DNA from: Paracoccaceae bacterium
GTDB taxonomy: Bacteria; Pseudomonadota; Alphaproteobacteria; Rhodobacterales; Rhodobacteraceae
Length of the DNA stretch: 8,523 bases
Direction: 5' to 3'
Assembly: GCA_015487335.1 (NCBI GenBank)
Contig: WFPZ01000227.1
Location: forward strand, 1-8,523
The translations under genes and the position numbers were made by a program. Below the pieces are notes generated by a model that saw only the letters and a list, made by a program, of their open reading frames with translations, had not been told where the DNA came from and did not search any database. Of this stretch, positions 6,923 through 8,523 are shown in pieces (position 1 is the first letter of the stretch; every line of letters starts with the position of its first letter).

Positions 6923-6945
6923 GGCCAATTTTCGGTAAAATGGCC
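6923..6945 (+). promoter_or_regulatory. Imperfect hairpin and possible -10 box upstream of the M50 gene
   Basis: GGCCAATTTT (6923-6932) and AAAATGGCC (6937-6945) pair with one bulged A around CGGT. The right arm contains TAAAAT (6936-6941), a possible -10 box, and an ATG at 6940 that is in frame with the protease gene. No good -35 is visible. The segment could be a promoter or a stem at the end of the fab transcript. Confidence 0.3.
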
Positions 6946-7008
6946 CCGTTCCGCCGGGCCTGCCAGAACCCGGCCTGTTTCGTGCAAGTGTTACCGGGTG
7001 TCGTGTCA

Positions 7009-7800
7009 ATGGTGTTGCTGGTTCTCTCCGTATTGCTTCTGTGCGTGGCCATGGCCTTTGCCCTGCGTGGCGCGGCGCCGAACGGCTCTCCGATCATCTT
7101 CACCGGTTTCGACGGCATCGGCGTGCTTCTGGGCTTCGTGGCCTTCGTGACGGCGGCCGCGGCCCATGGCACCTCCTTCGGCCTGTGGCTGCTGGCGGCG
7201 CTGATGCTGCACGAGGCGGGGCACGTGCTGGCCTACCGGATGCTGGGGCATGCGCCCACGCGCTTTCGGCTGGTGCCGCTGCTCAGCCGCCTGCCGATCT
7301 CGGACCGGCCGCTGAAAAGCGAAGGCGAGGCCTTCTTCGTGGCGCTGATGGGGGCGGGGTTCAGCCTGGCGCCGATGGCCCTGGCCTTCGTGCTGTCCTC
7401 GATGCTGGCCGCAACCGAACCCGCGCTGGCCACCCAGCTGCAGACCTTCGCGGTAACGATCGGGGCGCTCAACTTCGTCAACCTGCTGCCGTTCCCGTTG
7501 CTTGACGGCGGGCGCTGCGCCCGTATCGCCGCGCGCAGCTTCTGGCCGGCGCTCGCCCCGGCGATGACCGCCTTCATGGTCGCAGCCTTCTTCGCCGCCG
7601 CCCTGCGCACCCAGTCGCCGGTGCTGCTGGTGCTGGTCGGGCTCGGCCTGTCGGGGCTGCTGCCGCGCAAGGCAGACAGGCCGCAGGAGCTGGCCCCCCT
7701 GGGCCCCTCGGGCGCACTGACGGCGCTGGCGGCCTATGTGTTCACGCTGGCGGCGCATTTTTCGGCCGGCTGGCTGCTGCTGGAATACTATCTCCAGTAA
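7009..7800 (+). CDS. Small M50-family (site-2 protease type) membrane metallopeptidase
   Basis: The protein is 263 residues from the ATG at 7009 and is strongly hydrophobic, with six or more membrane segments. The zinc-binding motif HEAGH (H68, E69, H72) lies in an early segment. The second motif, NLLPFPLLDGG (N158 to D166 and G168), lies in a later one. GAGFS near 115-119 fits the conserved glycine turn between them. There is no PDZ domain, unlike RseP, so this is a minimal site-2 protease. Such enzymes cut membrane proteins within the bilayer, often to release regulators; its substrate is not evident here. An in-frame ATG at 6940 would add 23 residues, but that stretch has a rare TTA codon, no ribosome binding site and overlaps a TAAAAT box, so I prefer 7009 (GGGTG 8 nt upstream). 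It starts 150 nt after fabI. Confidence 0.9.
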   Translation: MVLLVLSVLLLCVAMAFALRGAAPNGSPIIFTGFDGIGVLLGFVAFVTAAAAHGTSFGLWLLAALMLHEAGHVLAYRMLGHAPTRFRLVPLLSRLPISDRPLKSEGEAFFVALMGAGFSLAPMALAFVLSSMLAATEPALATQLQTFAVTIGALNFVNLLPFPLLDGGRCARIAARSFWPALAPAMTAFMVAAFFAAALRTQSPVLLVLVGLGLSGLLPRKADRPQELAPLGPSGALTALAAYVFTLAAHFSAGWLLLEYYLQ

Positions 7801-7854
7801 TGCCCCCGGCCGGGCCCGCCCGCATCGGGTAGGGATGCCGGCGCGTGGCGTGGC

Positions 7855-7914
7855 GGCAGGTGGGGGCTGCCTGCCCCTGCACCCCTAAGATATTTCAAGA
7901 AAAAGAAGCAGGCA
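7855..7914 (+). other. Structured intergenic element with an AT-rich core
   Basis: Between the protease and the HAD gene, a C/G-rich segment surrounds an A/T-rich core with CCCCTAAGATATTTC at 7882-7896 followed by an AAGAAAAAGAAG stretch to 7908. TGCCTGC (7868-7874) and GCAGGCA (7908-7914) pair perfectly across the core. An upstream arm, GGCAGG (7855-7860), can instead pair with CCTGCC (7870-7875), so the two stems exclude each other. A CCC/ATATTT/AAGAAG string of this type reminds me of elements seen often between genes in Rhodobacteraceae; that is from memory. No protein is encoded in 7801-7980. Confidence 0.4.
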
Positions 7915-7980
7915 CCGGCCCCGCGCGGCCTCTTCACACAGCGCCGGTGGCGTGCCAGTGTCGCGGCGAGAGGACATGGC

Positions 7981-8523
7981 ATGACGATCAGAGCCTGTGT
8001 ATTCGACGCCTACGGCACGCTCTTCGACGTGGCCGCCGCCGCGCGCGAGACCGCGCGGGAGCCCGGGCGCGAGGCCTTTGCGCGGCATTGGCGGCAGGTT
8101 GCCGCAAACTGGCGGCACAAGCAGTTGCAATACACCTGGATCAGGGCGCTGGCCGGGGCGCATGCAGATTTCTGGCAGGTCACGCAGGACGGGCTTGACT
8201 GGGCGCTGGAGGCCGCGGGGCTGGCCGATGATCCGGAACTGCGCGAGAGGCTGTTGGCGCTCTACCGGGAGCTTTCGGCCTATCCGGAAGTGCCGGCAAT
8301 GCTGGCGGCGCTGAAAGCGGACGGGTTTTCCACCGCGATCCTGTCCAACGGCTCGCCGGACATGCTGGCAGACGCGGTGCGCTCGGCCGGGGTGGGCGAT
8401 GTGCTGGACGAGGTGCTCTCGGTGCAGCAGGTGGGCGTGTTCAAGCCGCACCGTTCGGTCTATGCCATGGTGACCGAGCGCTTTTCCTGCGCGCCGCAGG
8501 AGGTTCTGTTCGTTTCGTCCAAC
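7981..8523 (+). CDS. Haloacid dehalogenase type II (HAD hydrolase), cut by window end
   Basis: The visible 181 residues resemble L-2-haloacid dehalogenases throughout. The nucleophile is Asp9 in FDAYGTLFD, with Thr13. Arg45 lies in WRHKQLQYTW, the substrate-carboxylate arginine of this subgroup. Motif II is Ser122-Asn123 in ILSNGSP, Lys155 lies in GVFKP, Tyr161 follows, and the final FVSSN contains Ser179 and Asn181. All residues known from the L-DEX enzyme appear in order, except the last Asp, which lies past the window. The family hydrolyses short 2-haloalkanoic acids such as L-2-chloropropionate through an ester on the Asp. True substrates of chromosomal copies in bacteria not known to degrade halogenated compounds are uncertain. 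The ATG has GAGAGGA upstream at a 6-nt distance. Confidence 0.93.
   Translation, partial: MTIRACVFDAYGTLFDVAAAARETAREPGREAFARHWRQVAANWRHKQLQYTWIRALAGAHADFWQVTQDGLDWALEAAGLADDPELRERLLALYRELSAYPEVPAMLAALKADGFSTAILSNGSPDMLADAVRSAGVGDVLDEVLSVQQVGVFKPHRSVYAMVTERFSCAPQEVLFVSSN

Overview
The window looks like a chromosomal segment from a high-GC alphaproteobacterium, most likely of the Rhodobacteraceae (Rhodobacterales). This rests on strong G/C preference at third codon positions, on an Irr-type Fur regulator beside a fabA-fabB-fabI operon, and on close similarity of the proteins to what I recall of that family. It is mostly core genome. I see no insertion sequence, prophage, CRISPR array, tRNA or rRNA.

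Left part (1-2650): the 5' portion of phoH runs leftward off the window, from a TTG start with a good ribosome binding site. A 458-nt non-coding stretch follows. Next is a small rightward gene for a secreted 110-residue protein of unknown function, with a candidate promoter and a clear intrinsic terminator. miaB, the tRNA methylthiotransferase gene, is leftward. phoH and miaB lie on the same strand but are separated by the secreted-protein gene on the other strand.

Middle part (2651-4302): a 288-residue conserved protein, weakly suggestive of a GT-A/GT2 glycosyltransferase, is divergent from miaB. Its ribosome binding site lies in one arm of a perfect 10-bp inverted repeat. It converges on a Fur-family gene best read as irr (iron/heme-responsive regulator). 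irr has a strong sigma70-like promoter placed so that its mRNA would be nearly leaderless.

Right part (4303-8523): fabA, fabB and fabI are tightly spaced and rightward, divergent from irr. FabA makes and isomerises the double bond, FabB elongates the unsaturated intermediate, and FabI does the final enoyl reduction. Together they form the anaerobic-type unsaturated fatty acid route plus the last step of the elongation cycle. Then come a small M50 (site-2-protease type) membrane metallopeptidase, a structured intergenic segment with an AT-rich core, and the first 181 residues of an L-2-haloacid dehalogenase-type HAD hydrolase cut by the window end.

I found no convincing new multi-gene system. 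The best leads are the hairpin over the ribosome binding site at 2741-2766, the near-leaderless irr transcript, the structured element at 7855-7914, and the two uncharacterised genes (937-1269 and 2774-3640).
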